Assembly (NCBI RefSeq): GCF_000819865.1
Contig: NZ_CDDF01000019.1
Span: 1 to 64,000 of the forward strand
Length of the DNA stretch: 64,000 nt
DNA from: Aeromonas eucrenophila
Lineage (GTDB): Bacteria; Pseudomonadota; Gammaproteobacteria; Enterobacterales; Aeromonadaceae
Direction of reading: 5' to 3'
The notes under the pieces were generated by a model. It did not search any database and was not told the DNA's origin. It saw only the letters and a program-made list of their open reading frames with translations. Below are positions 8,278-17,436 of this stretch, piece after piece. Positions within the stretch are counted from its first letter, which is position 1, and the number at the start of each line of letters is the position of its first letter. The translations under genes were made by a program, and so were the position numbers.

Positions 8278-9254
8278 TGGGTGACGGCTTGCAGCCATTC
8301 CTTGATCCAGCCCTTGCGATTGGCGGCCACCTCATCGGAGCTAAAGCTCAGCGGTTTGGCGACTGTGATCATCTGCTCGAAGCCCTTGGGCAGCGGGGTG
8401 TCCGTCACCGGATACATCCAGTTGCCGCCCGGGATCTCCTGCTGGAAGGCGGGGCTGACCATGAACTGCAGGAACCGGTCCGCCAGCTTGTCTTGCTTGG
8501 CGCTCGCGAGCTTGGCGGCCACCTCTACCTGGCGATAGTGGCCCTCCTCGAAGGCCGCGGCCTGGTACTGGGCATTGTTCTCGGCGATCAGGTGATAGGC
8601 CGGGGAGGTGGTGTAGGAGAGCACCATGTCCGCCTCTCCGTCGAGGAACATGCCGTAGGCCTCGGACCAGCCCTTGGTGACTGTAACCGTCTTCTTGGCG
8701 AGCTGGGCCCAGGCGGCCGGTGCCTCCTTGCCATAGACGGACTTCATCCACAGCATCAGCCCCTGACCCGGGGTGGAGGTGCGGGGATCTTGGTAGATCA
8801 CCTTGAGATCCGGGCGCTCCACCAGCTCTTTCAGGCTCTTGGGAGGGGTCTTGAGCTTGTCCTTGTTGTAGACGAAGGCGAAGTAGCCGTAGTCATAGGG
8901 AACGAAGGTGTCGTCCTGCCAGCCACCCGGCACCTTGAGGGCCGCGAGATCGGTGTGATGGGGGGCGAACAGGCCGCTCTGCTTGGCCTCGCTCACCAGG
9001 GCATCGTCCAGCCCCAGCACCAGATCGGCCTGGCTGTGTTTGCCTTCCAGTCGCAGCCGGTTGAGGATGGCGACCCCGTCTTCCAGCGCCACCAGCTTGA
9101 GGGTGCAACTGCACTCCTTCTCGAAGGCCTGCTTGATCTTGGGACCCGGTCCCCATTCGCTGGCGAAGGAGCCGTAGGTGTAGACGGTGAGGGTATCGGC
9201 CGCGAAGGCCTGGGCACTGAGCAGGCTGGTGGCGACCAGCAGCAGGGTTTTCAT
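8274..9254 (-). CDS. thiB: thiamine/TPP-binding periplasmic protein
   Basis: This 326-residue periplasmic solute-binding protein starts MKTLLLVATSLLSAQAFA, a Sec signal ending AFA before ADTLTVYTYGSF. The TLTVYTYGSFASEWGPG segment and the later DYGYFAFVY and LSYTTSPAYH segments are typical of thiamine-binding proteins. The ATG at 9254 has AGGAGTG just upstream. That ribosome site is partly inside a hairpin (9259-9284) and the transcript begins with a TPP riboswitch (9319-9394), so synthesis should drop when TPP is plentiful. A longer in-frame start at 9323 would place coding sequence in the riboswitch and is rejected. Confidence 0.95.
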   Translation of the reverse strand: MKTLLLVATSLLSAQAFAADTLTVYTYGSFASEWGPGPKIKQAFEKECSCTLKLVALEDGVAILNRLRLEGKHSQADLVLGLDDALVSEAKQSGLFAPHHTDLAALKVPGGWQDDTFVPYDYGYFAFVYNKDKLKTPPKSLKELVERPDLKVIYQDPRTSTPGQGLMLWMKSVYGKEAPAAWAQLAKKTVTVTKGWSEAYGMFLDGEADMVLSYTTSPAYHLIAENNAQYQAAAFEEGHYRQVEVAAKLASAKQDKLADRFLQFMVSPAFQQEIPGGNWMYPVTDTPLPKGFEQMITVAKPLSFSSDEVAANRKGWIKEWLQAVTQ

Positions 9255-9258
9255 GGAT

Positions 9259-9284
9259 GGCACTCCTGTGAGTCGTGAAGTGCC
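9259..9284 (-). promoter_or_regulatory. hairpin that can mask the thiB ribosome site
   Basis: On the minus strand GGCACT (9284-9279) pairs perfectly with AGTGCC (9264-9259). The second arm overlaps the AGGAGTG ribosome site of thiB. This fits a translational expression platform for the riboswitch upstream, but the switching helix itself has not been worked out. A second hairpin, GGCGC/GCGCC at 9296-9314 with a T-run in its loop, lies between them. Confidence 0.55.
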
Positions 9285-9318
9285 AGCGGGGGGAGGGCGC
9301 AAAAAACGAGCGCCATGC

Positions 9319-9394
9319 CTCAAATTCCTCCGCCAGCATTATCTGGATCAGGTTCACGGGTATAATCTCAGCGGCAAGCCGCACCCCGTTTGAG
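9319..9394 (-). promoter_or_regulatory. TPP riboswitch (THI element)
   Basis: Read on the minus strand, the element holds the conserved segments GGGGTGC, GCTGAGATTATACCC and GAACCTGATC, then GATAATGCTGGCG. These are the hallmark THI-box residues. The closing P1 stem is CTCAAA with TTTGAG at the two ends. It sits 65 nt upstream of the thiB start. Confidence 0.96.
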
Positions 9395-9489
9395 AAACGA
9401 ACCGCATTGTATTAACGTTCCTTGGGGTAGGCCAGCACAATTATTTCACCGGCCGATACGGGCGTAGCGGCATAGCAGAGGAGGTCCTC

Positions 9490-9780
9490 GTGATCACCAG
9501 TACCAAGGAAAGGCGCGCCTTTGCGCGCATGGTCATCAATGCCCCCGTCACCCTGTTTCAGCATCAGGATGTGCTGGAGGGGGTTTGTCGGGATCTCAGT
9601 GCCAACGGCATGGGGGTCGAGGTGAACGAGCACAGCTTCGATGTGCATCAGCCCATCCGGGTGAGCCTGGCTACCAGCAGCAACCTGCTGCCGCCGTTCG
9701 AGGTTCAGGCTCGCATAGTGCGGGTGCTGGAGGAAGAGGGGGGGCTCTTGCTGGCGCTGGAGTTTCAGTCTCTGGCCTGA
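9490..9780 (+). CDS. PilZ-domain protein, probable c-di-GMP receptor
   Basis: This is a 96-residue single-domain protein. It contains both PilZ signature parts: an arginine motif ERRAFAR near the N-terminus and DLSANGMGV about 22 residues later, matching RxxxR and D/NxSxxG. Both are intact, so binding of c-di-GMP is expected; the output partner is unknown. Start is GTG 9490, 5 nt after AGAGGAGG; there is no competing ATG. It stands alone, divergent from the thi operon, with a hairpin terminator candidate downstream. Confidence 0.88.
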   Translation: MITSTKERRAFARMVINAPVTLFQHQDVLEGVCRDLSANGMGVEVNEHSFDVHQPIRVSLATSSNLLPPFEVQARIVRVLEEEGGLLLALEFQSLA

Positions 9781-9805
9781 TGTGACGACAGATTTCACTG
9801 CTTTT

Positions 9806-9836
9806 CATCGGCCAGCCTCTGTTGGCCGATGTCGTT
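9806..9836. terminator. hairpin after the PilZ gene, probable terminator
   Basis: Perfect 9-bp arms CATCGGCCA (9806-9814) and TGGCCGATG (9823-9831) are followed by TCGTTTT. The T-run is weak. It lies between converging genes and may serve both. Confidence 0.6.
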
Positions 9837-9907
9837 TTGGTTATCAGTAGATTGATATGCTGCCGCCTGGCCATTCTCCATGGCTTCCCGGCCCGTCTGG
9901 CGGCGAC

Positions 9908-10834
9908 TCACTGGCTGGCCAGCACGGGCTGCACACTTAGCTGCCGGCTGTCGATCAAGGTCTTGCTGGTGGGCGCGAGCTGGCCCATGGGGAGCTGGGC
10001 CGGGCCGGTCGGCTCCATCAGCAGATAGGTCTGCCCCTCCCAGCTCAGGGTCGCGTCTCCCGGTTTGGCGGGCAGGGCGACGCCGAGCAGCGCATGGCCA
10101 GGCACGAACACCATGGCCTGGGGGAGCTCGGGGAAGAGCTGGGCCAGCATGGCCGCCATCAGGGTCATCTTGCTGTCGCAATCCCCCCGGTTCTGCTCCA
10201 GCACCTGGCGCGGGGTCAGAAAGCCCTTGCCGGCGCGGCCGGACTGGCTGTCCAGCAGGCTATAGGGAATGGTTTGAACGAAGTCGAGCATGAAGGCCAC
10301 CGTCTGCTGGCGCGCCTCCACCTCTGTGGTCCCCTGCCGTTTGAGCTGATCCGCCAGCGGTGCCAGCTCGGTCCGGCTCTCCAGTGCGATGCGCACGTGA
10401 TCCTGCTTGATGGCGGGCACCCCATCGGATGGGGTGAAGCGCTGGAAGTAGTGCTGCTTGAGCCACTCCTGTTCCAATTTTGCCTGTTCAGGCCCAACCC
10501 AAGCCTGGGCTTCTCTCGCCTTGTCGGCGTTGCGGCTCTTGATGTTGAGGGCGAGCGCGGGGCGGGAGAGGGAGAACTGCACCTCGGGGAACTCGATGAA
10601 GGCCTGTTGCAACAGCTGTTGCAACATATCCTCCTGCATTCGCGCGGGTCTGTAGGCGATGAGGGGCGGCAAGGTGCCCGCCTCCAGGCGGTAGCTGAGC
10701 TGCTGTTCCTTGCCCTCCCTGTCCTGCCAGCCGACGTTGAGCTGGCCGCCGTTGCTGTGAAAATAGCGCTGCCCGGCACCGGCCGGCAGCGCGAACAGCA
10801 GGGCGCAGAGCAGGAGGCCACTCGCTTTCGTCAT
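9908..10834 (-). CDS. secreted transglutaminase-like protein of unknown function
   Basis: This protein of about 308 residues begins with a signal peptide (hydrophobic to about residue 20, cleavage near PAGAG). The C-terminal third has a transglutaminase/papain-like triad: Cys in NRGDCDSKM, His in VPGHALLGVA and an acidic residue in YLLMEPTGP (about 219, 247 and 274 from the chosen start). In this fold the triad supports a protease or acyl-transfer reaction on envelope proteins, but the substrate is unknown. ATG 10834 is placed 6 nt from AGGAG; ATG 10837 would touch it. No recognised partner lies next to it. The call rests on the catalytic motif, not on a named family. Confidence 0.75.
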   Translation of the reverse strand: MTKASGLLLCALLFALPAGAGQRYFHSNGGQLNVGWQDREGKEQQLSYRLEAGTLPPLIAYRPARMQEDMLQQLLQQAFIEFPEVQFSLSRPALALNIKSRNADKAREAQAWVGPEQAKLEQEWLKQHYFQRFTPSDGVPAIKQDHVRIALESRTELAPLADQLKRQGTTEVEARQQTVAFMLDFVQTIPYSLLDSQSGRAGKGFLTPRQVLEQNRGDCDSKMTLMAAMLAQLFPELPQAMVFVPGHALLGVALPAKPGDATLSWEGQTYLLMEPTGPAQLPMGQLAPTSKTLIDSRQLSVQPVLASQ

Positions 10835-10869
10835 CATCCTCTCCTCGGGTATCGGTTGGCCGTTTGCCG

Positions 10870-10899
10870 GAAATGAAACAGGGAGCCTGGGCTCCCTGT
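10870..10899 (-). terminator. terminator candidate of the leu operon
   Basis: ACAGGGAGCC (10878-10887) and GGCTCCCTGT (10890-10899) form a perfect 10-bp inverted repeat. Read on the minus strand it is followed by TTCATTTCC, a weak T-run. Confidence 0.65.
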
Positions 10900-10921
10900 G
10901 GATGCTACTCGTTGTGGCTAT

Positions 10922-10963
10922 TCGTGCCTAGCTCCCGCTCGGCTGCCTTGTTTCGAAGGCGCA
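10922..10963 (-). pseudogene. diverged second copy of the leuD 3' end
   Basis: This 42-bp block matches 10978-11019, the last codons and stop of leuD, at 35 of 42 positions. Read in the same strand and frame it encodes CAFETRQPSGS and a stop, against [11 protein letters not shown] and a stop in leuD. The two copies are 56 bp apart. It is too short to be a gene and looks like a remnant. Confidence 0.85.
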
Positions 10964-10983
10964 GAGACGGGTTTTGATCGTGC

Positions 10984-11589
10984 CTAGATCCAGCTCGGCT
11001 GCTTCGCCTCGAAGGCGCCGATGGCGGCCTCGTGCTGCAGGGTCAGGCCGATGGCATCCAGCCCGTTGAGCAGGCAGTAGCGGCGGAACTCGTCTATCTC
11101 GAAACCAAAGCAAAGCGTGCCTGCGCGCACCTGGTTGGCCTCCAGATCCACCTCGATCTGCTGGCCCGGGTTGGCCGTGACCAGCTGGAACAGGGCCTCC
11201 ACCTCTTCGTCCTGCAAACGCACCGGCACCATGCCGTTGTTGATGGCGTTGCCGTAGAAGATGTCGGCGAAGCTCGGGGCTATGATGGTCTTGAAGCCGT
11301 AATCCGCCAGCGCCCAGGGGGCGTGCTCGCGGCTCGAGCCACAGCCGAAGTTTTCCCGGGCCAGCAAGATGCTGGCACCGGCATAACGCGGCTGGTTCAG
11401 CACGAACTCCGGATTCGGCTGCTGGCCGGCATCGTCCAAGAAGCGCCAGTCGTGGAACAGGTGCTTGCCAAAACCGGTGCGGTTCACCTTCTGCAGAAAC
11501 TGCTTGGGAATGATGGCGTCGGTGTCTACGTTGACGCTGTCGAGGGGGACGGCGATCCCTTTATGTTGTTTGAATCCTGTCATGTTCAT
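10984..11589 (-). CDS. leuD: 3-isopropylmalate dehydratase, small subunit
   Basis: This 201-residue swivelling subunit pairs with LeuC to isomerise 2-isopropylmalate to 3-isopropylmalate in leucine synthesis. It starts [15 protein letters not shown] and carries [11 protein letters not shown] and [16 protein letters not shown], standard for LeuD. Length equals E. coli LeuD (201). It is the last gene of leuABCD, 6 nt after leuC. A diverged copy of its last codons lies immediately downstream. Confidence 0.97.
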   Translation of the reverse strand: MNMTGFKQHKGIAVPLDSVNVDTDAIIPKQFLQKVNRTGFGKHLFHDWRFLDDAGQQPNPEFVLNQPRYAGASILLARENFGCGSSREHAPWALADYGFKTIIAPSFADIFYGNAINNGMVPVRLQDEEVEALFQLVTANPGQQIEVDLEANQVRAGTLCFGFEIDEFRRYCLLNGLDAIGLTLQHEAAIGAFEAKQPSWI

Positions 11590-11595
11590 TCCCTC

Positions 11596-12993
11596 TTACA
11601 GCGCACGAATATCGGCAAAGTGACCGGTGACGGCGGCGGCGGCGGCCATGGCCGGGCTCACCAGATGGGTGCGGCCGGCACGGCCCTGACGACCCTCGAA
11701 GTTGCGGTTGCTGGTGGAGGCGCAGCGCTCCCCCGGTTGCAGTCGGTCGTTGTTCATGGCCAGACACATGGAGCAGCCCGGCAGACGCCATTCAAACCCT
11801 GCTTCGATGAAGATCTTGTCCAGCCCCTCGGCCTCGGCCTGGGCCTTCACCTGCTCGGAGCCCGGCACCACCAGCGCCTGTACCCCGGCGGCGACCTTGC
11901 GGCCACGGGCGATGGCGGCGGCGGCACGCAAGTCCTCGATGCGGCTGTTGGTGCAAGAGCCGATGAACACCTTGTCGATGGCGACGTCGGAGAGCTTCTG
12001 GCCCGGTTGCAGGTCCATGTAGGCCAGCGCCTTGCGGGCGGACTGCTGCTCCATCAGATCGGTGAAGGAGTCCGGATCCGGGATGGGATCCCCCACGGCG
12101 ATCACCTGGCCTGGGTTGGTGCCCCAGGTCACCTGAGGGGCGATGTCGACGGCATCGAGTACCACTTCGGCGTCGAAGGTCGCGCCTTCGTCGCTCTTGA
12201 GGGTCTGCCAGTAGGCGATGGCCTGGGCCAGTGCCTCACCCTCGGGTGCGAACACCTTGCCGCGGATGTAGTCGATGGTGGTCTGGTCCGGGGCTATCAT
12301 GCCCGCCTTGGCGCCGAGCTCGATGGCCATGTTGCACACCGTCATGCGCCCTTCCATGGAGAGGCTGGCGATGGCGTCCCCTGCGAACTCCACCACGTAA
12401 CCGGTACCGCCGGCGTGGCCGACCCGGCCTATGATGGCGAGCACCACGTCTTTCGCGCTGATGCCCTCGGCCAGCTTGCCGTTGACGCTGATGCGCATGG
12501 TCTTGGCCCGGCCCTGTTTCAGGGTCTGGGTGGCCATCACGTGCTCCACCTCGGAGGTGCCGATGCCGAACGCCAAGGATCCGAAGGCGCCGTGGGTGGC
12601 GGTGTGGGAATCGCCGCAGACGATGGTGGTACCGGGCAGGGTGATGCCGAGCTCAGGCCCCATCACGTGGACTATGCCCTGATACTGGTGGTTCAGGTCG
12701 TAGAGGCGAACCCCGAACTCCTTGCAGTTGGCGGCCAGCGTCTCCATCTGGATGCGGGCCATCTCGCCGGAGGCGGCGATGTCCTTGGTGGTGGTGGAGA
12801 CGTTGTGGTCCATGGTGGCCCAGGTGAGATCCGGGCGACGCAGTTGGCGGTTCATGGCGCGCAGGCCGTCGAACGCCTGCGGGCTGGTCACTTCGTGCAC
12901 CAGGTGGCGGTCGATGTAGATGAGGGGCGTTTCCCCGGCCACTTCACGCACCACGTGGGCGTCGAACACTTTCTGATAGAGGGTCTTGGACAT
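11596..12993 (-). CDS. leuC: 3-isopropylmalate dehydratase, large subunit
   Basis: This 465-residue aconitase-family subunit binds the [4Fe-4S] cluster. Cluster-region motifs [15 protein letters not shown] and GCSMCLAMN are present, as is [13 protein letters not shown]. With LeuD it performs the second step of leucine synthesis in the cytoplasm. It is the third gene of leuABCD, 29 nt after leuB. Length is that of the family (466 in E. coli). Confidence 0.97.
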   Translation of the reverse strand: MSKTLYQKVFDAHVVREVAGETPLIYIDRHLVHEVTSPQAFDGLRAMNRQLRRPDLTWATMDHNVSTTTKDIAASGEMARIQMETLAANCKEFGVRLYDLNHQYQGIVHVMGPELGITLPGTTIVCGDSHTATHGAFGSLAFGIGTSEVEHVMATQTLKQGRAKTMRISVNGKLAEGISAKDVVLAIIGRVGHAGGTGYVVEFAGDAIASLSMEGRMTVCNMAIELGAKAGMIAPDQTTIDYIRGKVFAPEGEALAQAIAYWQTLKSDEGATFDAEVVLDAVDIAPQVTWGTNPGQVIAVGDPIPDPDSFTDLMEQQSARKALAYMDLQPGQKLSDVAIDKVFIGSCTNSRIEDLRAAAAIARGRKVAAGVQALVVPGSEQVKAQAEAEGLDKIFIEAGFEWRLPGCSMCLAMNNDRLQPGERCASTSNRNFEGRQGRAGRTHLVSPAMAAAAAVTGHFADIRAL

Positions 12994-13022
12994 TGCTCTC
13001 TTCCTTATTTTTTGGTGCTGGA

Positions 13023-14129
<1,107 letters not shown>

Positions 14130-14201
14130 TTATTGAGCTCCAACCGCTCAGCTATTTCCGTCTAGATGTCATTTTGTGTCCTATCCGCTCAGCGACGCTG
14201 C

Positions 14202-15764
14202 TCAGACGGTTTCCGTCTTGATCGTGTTTTTCTGTCCCATCTGCTCGGCGACCATGTCGGCACGCCAGATGCTGTTGATGACGTGGACCAGGGCCTGGGC
14301 CGAGGACTCGATGATGTCGGTGGCCAGCCCCATGCCGTGGAACTTGCGGCCCTTGTACTCGGCGACGATATCGACCTGGCCGAGGGCGTTCTTGCCTTCC
14401 CCCTTGCCCTTGAGCTCGTACTTGTCGATGCGGATCTCATAGCCGGTGATGCGGTTGATGCACTGGTAGACCGCATCCACCGGGCCGTTGCCGGTGGCGG
14501 CTTCGCTGATGGTCTCCTGGCCTACCTTCAGCTTCACCGAGGCGGTGGCGAGCACGGAGCTGCCGCTCTGCACCCCGAGGTACTCCAGCTTGAAGTGCTC
14601 CGGCTCTTCGTGGATCTGGCTGAAGAAGGCGAGCGCCTCGAGATCGTAATCGAACACCTGGCCCTTCTTGTCCGCCAGGGTCAGGAACTTGCCGTAGAGA
14701 TCGTCCAGGTCGTAGCTGCTCTCGGTGTAGCCCATGGATTCCATGCGGTGCTTGATCACGTGGCGGCCGGAGCGGGAGGTCATGTTGAGGCTGTTCTGGG
14801 TGAGGCCGATGCTCTCGGGGGTGATGATCTCGTAGGTATTCTTGGCCTTGAGCACGCCATCCTGGTGGATGCCGGAGCTGTGGGAGAAGGCGTTGGCGCC
14901 GACGATGGCCTTGTTCGGCTGCACCGGCATGTTGCAGATCTGGCTGACGAGGGTGCTGGTGCGATGGATCTCGCTGTGGCGGATGTTGGTGTGAACCCCC
15001 AGCAAGTCGGCGCGGGTTTTGAGGATCATCGCCACCTCTTCCAGGGAGCAGTTGCCCGCCCGTTCGCCGATGCCGTTGATGGTGCACTCGATCTGGCGGG
15101 CCCCCATCTGCACGGCGCCGATGGAGTTCGCCACCGACAGGCCGAGATCGTCGTGACAGTGTACCGAGATGATGGCCTGATCGATGTTCGGCACCCGGTT
15201 GAACAGGGTCTGGATGATGCCGGAGAACTCGGTCGGTACCGTGTAGCCCACGGTGTCCGGGATGTTGATGGTGCGGGCGCCGGCCCGGATGGCGGCTTCC
15301 ACCATGCGGCACAGGTTATCGATGGGGGTGCGGCCCGCGTCCTCGCAGGAGAACTCCACATCGTCCGTGTAGCGGCGGGCATGCTTGATGGCGCTGATCC
15401 CCATCTCCAATACGTCCTCGAAGCTCTTCTTGAGCTTGCTCTCGACGTGGATGGAGGAGGTGGAGATAAAGGTATGGATACGGAAGGCTTCTGCGACTTT
15501 CAAGGCCTCGCCGGCGGCATCGATGTCTTTGGGCAGGGCGCGGGCCAGGGCGCAGACCCGGCTGTTCTTGATGTGACGGGCTATGGTCTGCACCGAGAGG
15601 AAATCACCGGGGGAGGAGACCGGGAAGCCCACTTCCATGATGTCGACACCGAGTCGCTCCAGCGCCTGGGCGACCTGCAGCTTCTCCTTGACCGTCAGGC
15701 TGGCCGACAGCGCCTGCTCACCATCACGCAAGGTGGTATCGAATATGATGACGCGATCTGACAT
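14202..15764 (-). CDS. leuA: 2-isopropylmalate synthase
   Basis: This 520-residue enzyme condenses acetyl-CoA with 2-oxoisovalerate, the committed and leucine-inhibited step. The N-terminal TIM barrel has [15 protein letters not shown] and the metal-binding HCHDDLGL. The C-terminal part, ending near [13 protein letters not shown], is the LeuA regulatory dimer domain. The start ATG follows GGAAGAGGGAAGTCAC. It is first in leuABCD, behind a leader peptide and attenuator, so transcription should depend on charged tRNA-Leu. Confidence 0.97.
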   Translation of the reverse strand: MSDRVIIFDTTLRDGEQALSASLTVKEKLQVAQALERLGVDIMEVGFPVSSPGDFLSVQTIARHIKNSRVCALARALPKDIDAAGEALKVAEAFRIHTFISTSSIHVESKLKKSFEDVLEMGISAIKHARRYTDDVEFSCEDAGRTPIDNLCRMVEAAIRAGARTINIPDTVGYTVPTEFSGIIQTLFNRVPNIDQAIISVHCHDDLGLSVANSIGAVQMGARQIECTINGIGERAGNCSLEEVAMILKTRADLLGVHTNIRHSEIHRTSTLVSQICNMPVQPNKAIVGANAFSHSSGIHQDGVLKAKNTYEIITPESIGLTQNSLNMTSRSGRHVIKHRMESMGYTESSYDLDDLYGKFLTLADKKGQVFDYDLEALAFFSQIHEEPEHFKLEYLGVQSGSSVLATASVKLKVGQETISEAATGNGPVDAVYQCINRITGYEIRIDKYELKGKGEGKNALGQVDIVAEYKGRKFHGMGLATDIIESSAQALVHVINSIWRADMVAEQMGQKNTIKTETV

Positions 15765-15808
15765 GTGACTTCCCTCTTCCTAAGTTCGGTGCGTGCACCC
15801 GCGCGGCA

Positions 15809-15840
15809 TAAAAAAACCCGTGCGGGGTGCACGGGTTTTT
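15809..15840 (-). terminator. leu attenuator terminator
   Basis: AACCCGTGC (15815-15823) and GCACGGGTT (15829-15837) form a perfect stem with a five-base loop. On the minus strand it ends in a run of seven T, 45 nt upstream of leuA and 28 nt after the leader peptide stop. An A-run on the other side makes it symmetrical. Confidence 0.9.
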
Positions 15841-15867
15841 GTAAATTCCGGCTATGCCTTAGCCCGG

Positions 15868-15933
15868 CTACAAGGATCCCGCGCGACGAGTCACGATTAG
15901 GGAAAGCAGTAGTAGCGGAGCGGCAAAATGCAT
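15868..15933 (-). CDS. leuL: leu operon leader peptide
   Basis: This 21-residue ORF starts with ATG at 15933 and stops with TAG at 15868. Residues 7-10 are four consecutive leucines (CTA CTA CTG CTT), followed by Ser and another Leu coded CTA; the peptide ends in Leu. Rare CTA codons and placement just before the attenuator are the classic design of leucine attenuation. Ribosome stalling at these codons would favour an antiterminator. The first half of the alternative pairing probably includes the GCCGGGCTA...TAGCCGG stem near 15850-15870. Confidence 0.92.
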   Translation of the reverse strand: MHFAAPLLLLSLIVTRRAGSL

Positions 15934-15967
15934 GATGACTCAATCCTTCCAGTCGATAACGCTTCTA

Positions 15968-15996
15968 CCAATATCGAGATTCTTATGCTGTGTCAA
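15968..15996 (-). promoter_or_regulatory. sigma70 promoter of the leu operon
   Basis: On the minus strand TTGACA (15996-15991) is followed after 17 bp by TATTGG (15973-15968). The -35 is perfect and the -10 is weak. The leader peptide starts 35 nt downstream of the -10. Confidence 0.75.
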
Positions 15997-16168
15997 CTCG
16001 AACGGGCAGGTTCATTACACTGTTTTATTTAATCGGATTGTAAAGGAGTGCAAATTTCCTTGTCCCATATTCGGTTCATGCCTGATTATCCGGTCATTCC
16101 TGCTGTACTCGATCATCCGCACAATCAGATCGACTTATCAGCACTTGCTGAATTATCTGAGGTATCCC

Positions 16169-16792
16169 ATGGAAAAACGCAGACCAGGCCGTCCGGTCGG
16201 ACGTTCCGACATTCGTGACAAGCTGCTTGCCGCCGCACGCGAACGTTTTCTGAACACTCCCTACAGCAAGGTGACGACCCGCGAGATCGCCGAGCTGGCC
16301 GGCTCCAATCTGGCGATGATCCACTACTACTTCGGTAGCAAAGAGGGCCTCTACAAGGCCGTGCTCGGGGATGTCGCCGAGCCGCTGGATCAGGCCTGGC
16401 AGGATGAGACCAGCAACCGCAGCCTCACCGACCTGCTCAATACCTACTATCAGGTGATGGCACCGAACAGTGAGCTGACCTCCGCCATCTCCAGTGCATT
16501 GTCGACCGAGAAGAGCCCGGGACGGGATTTCGTGCTGAACCGCCTGCTTGAGCGCCAGCTGCCCCAGTTCGATGCCCTGCTCGAATCCATGAAGTCCAAC
16601 GGCCAGTTGGGCGACAACCTGGATCCCGAGATGCTGAAGATCTCCTTCCTCAGCATGATGTGGCAGCCGTTCGTGATGAAGGATCTCTACGAGCAGGTAT
16701 TCGGCCTGACCGTAGACGAGAGTTTCATGAGCCGTCTGGCGGCCCACAACTGCCAGCTGATGGAAAACGGGCTGCGCGGCGCCCTGAACTGA
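16169..16792 (+). CDS. TetR-family transcriptional regulator
   Basis: This 207-residue protein has an N-terminal TetR DNA-binding domain (VTTREIAELAGSNLAMIHYYFGSKEGLYKAV, the helix-turn-helix then the YYFxSKexL hallmark) preceded by a basic RRPGRPVGRSD arm. The ligand domain shows no diagnostic motif, so the target is unknown. ATG 16169 follows TGAGG; the longer ORF reaching back to 15932 would overlap the leu promoter and lacks coding character. It is divergent from leuABCD and ends in its own terminator. Confidence 0.88.
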   Translation: MEKRRPGRPVGRSDIRDKLLAAARERFLNTPYSKVTTREIAELAGSNLAMIHYYFGSKEGLYKAVLGDVAEPLDQAWQDETSNRSLTDLLNTYYQVMAPNSELTSAISSALSTEKSPGRDFVLNRLLERQLPQFDALLESMKSNGQLGDNLDPEMLKISFLSMMWQPFVMKDLYEQVFGLTVDESFMSRLAAHNCQLMENGLRGALN

Positions 16793-16813
16793 GTTCCGCC
16801 ACCTGAAAGAATC

Positions 16814-16840
16814 AAAAAAAGGGCCGTTCGGCCCTTTTTT
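16814..16840 (+). terminator. Rho-independent terminator of the TetR gene
   Basis: GGGCC-GTTC-GGCCC (16821-16834) is preceded by seven A and followed by six T. It could work on both strands. Confidence 0.88.
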
Positions 16841-16932
16841 CATCGTGCTTTTCACAAATCTGTTATCTGCCCTTCAACGAACTGTCACTCCGCCGCCCTA
16901 GTCTGCACAGAGATCTCGGGGAAGGAGGGGTT

Positions 16933-17436
16933 ATGAACAAGATCCAGCAATGGGACCTGCAGGTGTGCCGTGTCTGTCTGCTCCATCCCTACAATCGTTC
17001 GCAAGCCAGAGTCAGCCGGCTCATCTCCCGCACCGGTGACGGTCCGCTCTACGCCGTGCTGGCGGCCCTGCTCTGGTGGCAGGGGGAGGCGCAGCGTGAC
17101 GTGGTGCTGGTGGCCCTGCTGGCGTTTGCCCTCGAACTGCCGCTCTATCTGCTGCTCAAGAATGCCCTGAAGCGCCAGCGTCCGGTGGGCCTGCCGGTCT
17201 TCATCACCCCCTCCGATCGCTACAGCCTGCCGTCCGGCCACACCGCGGCGGCATTTTTGATGGCGACCGTGCTGGCGGCCAGCTTCCCGCTCTGGGCGCC
17301 GCTGCTGTTTGCCTGGGCCGCACTGGTGGGGGCATCCCGCCTGCTGCTCGGGGTGCACTACCTGAGCGATCTGGTGGCCGGCGCTCTGCTCGGCGGTGGC
17401 TGCGCCCTCTGGGCACTGAGCTGGAGCCAGGCATGA
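16933..17436 (+). CDS. PAP2-family membrane phosphatase
   Basis: This 167-residue protein has several membrane segments. All three phosphatase motifs are visible: KNALKRQRP (KxxxxxxRP), PSGH, and SRLLLGVHYLSD (SRxxxxxHxxxD). Enzymes of this type remove phosphate from lipid phosphates such as undecaprenyl pyrophosphate or phosphatidic acid at the inner membrane. The stop overlaps the next start as ATGA, so it is coupled to the glycosyltransferase gene; that suggests a role in a lipid-linked glycan step. The ATG follows GGAGGGGTT. Confidence 0.88.
   Translation: MNKIQQWDLQVCRVCLLHPYNRSQARVSRLISRTGDGPLYAVLAALLWWQGEAQRDVVLVALLAFALELPLYLLLKNALKRQRPVGLPVFITPSDRYSLPSGHTAAAFLMATVLAASFPLWAPLLFAWAALVGASRLLLGVHYLSDLVAGALLGGGCALWALSWSQA

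Noticed and set aside
14166-15761. 531-codon plus-strand ORF
   Set aside because: Antisense shadow of leuA.
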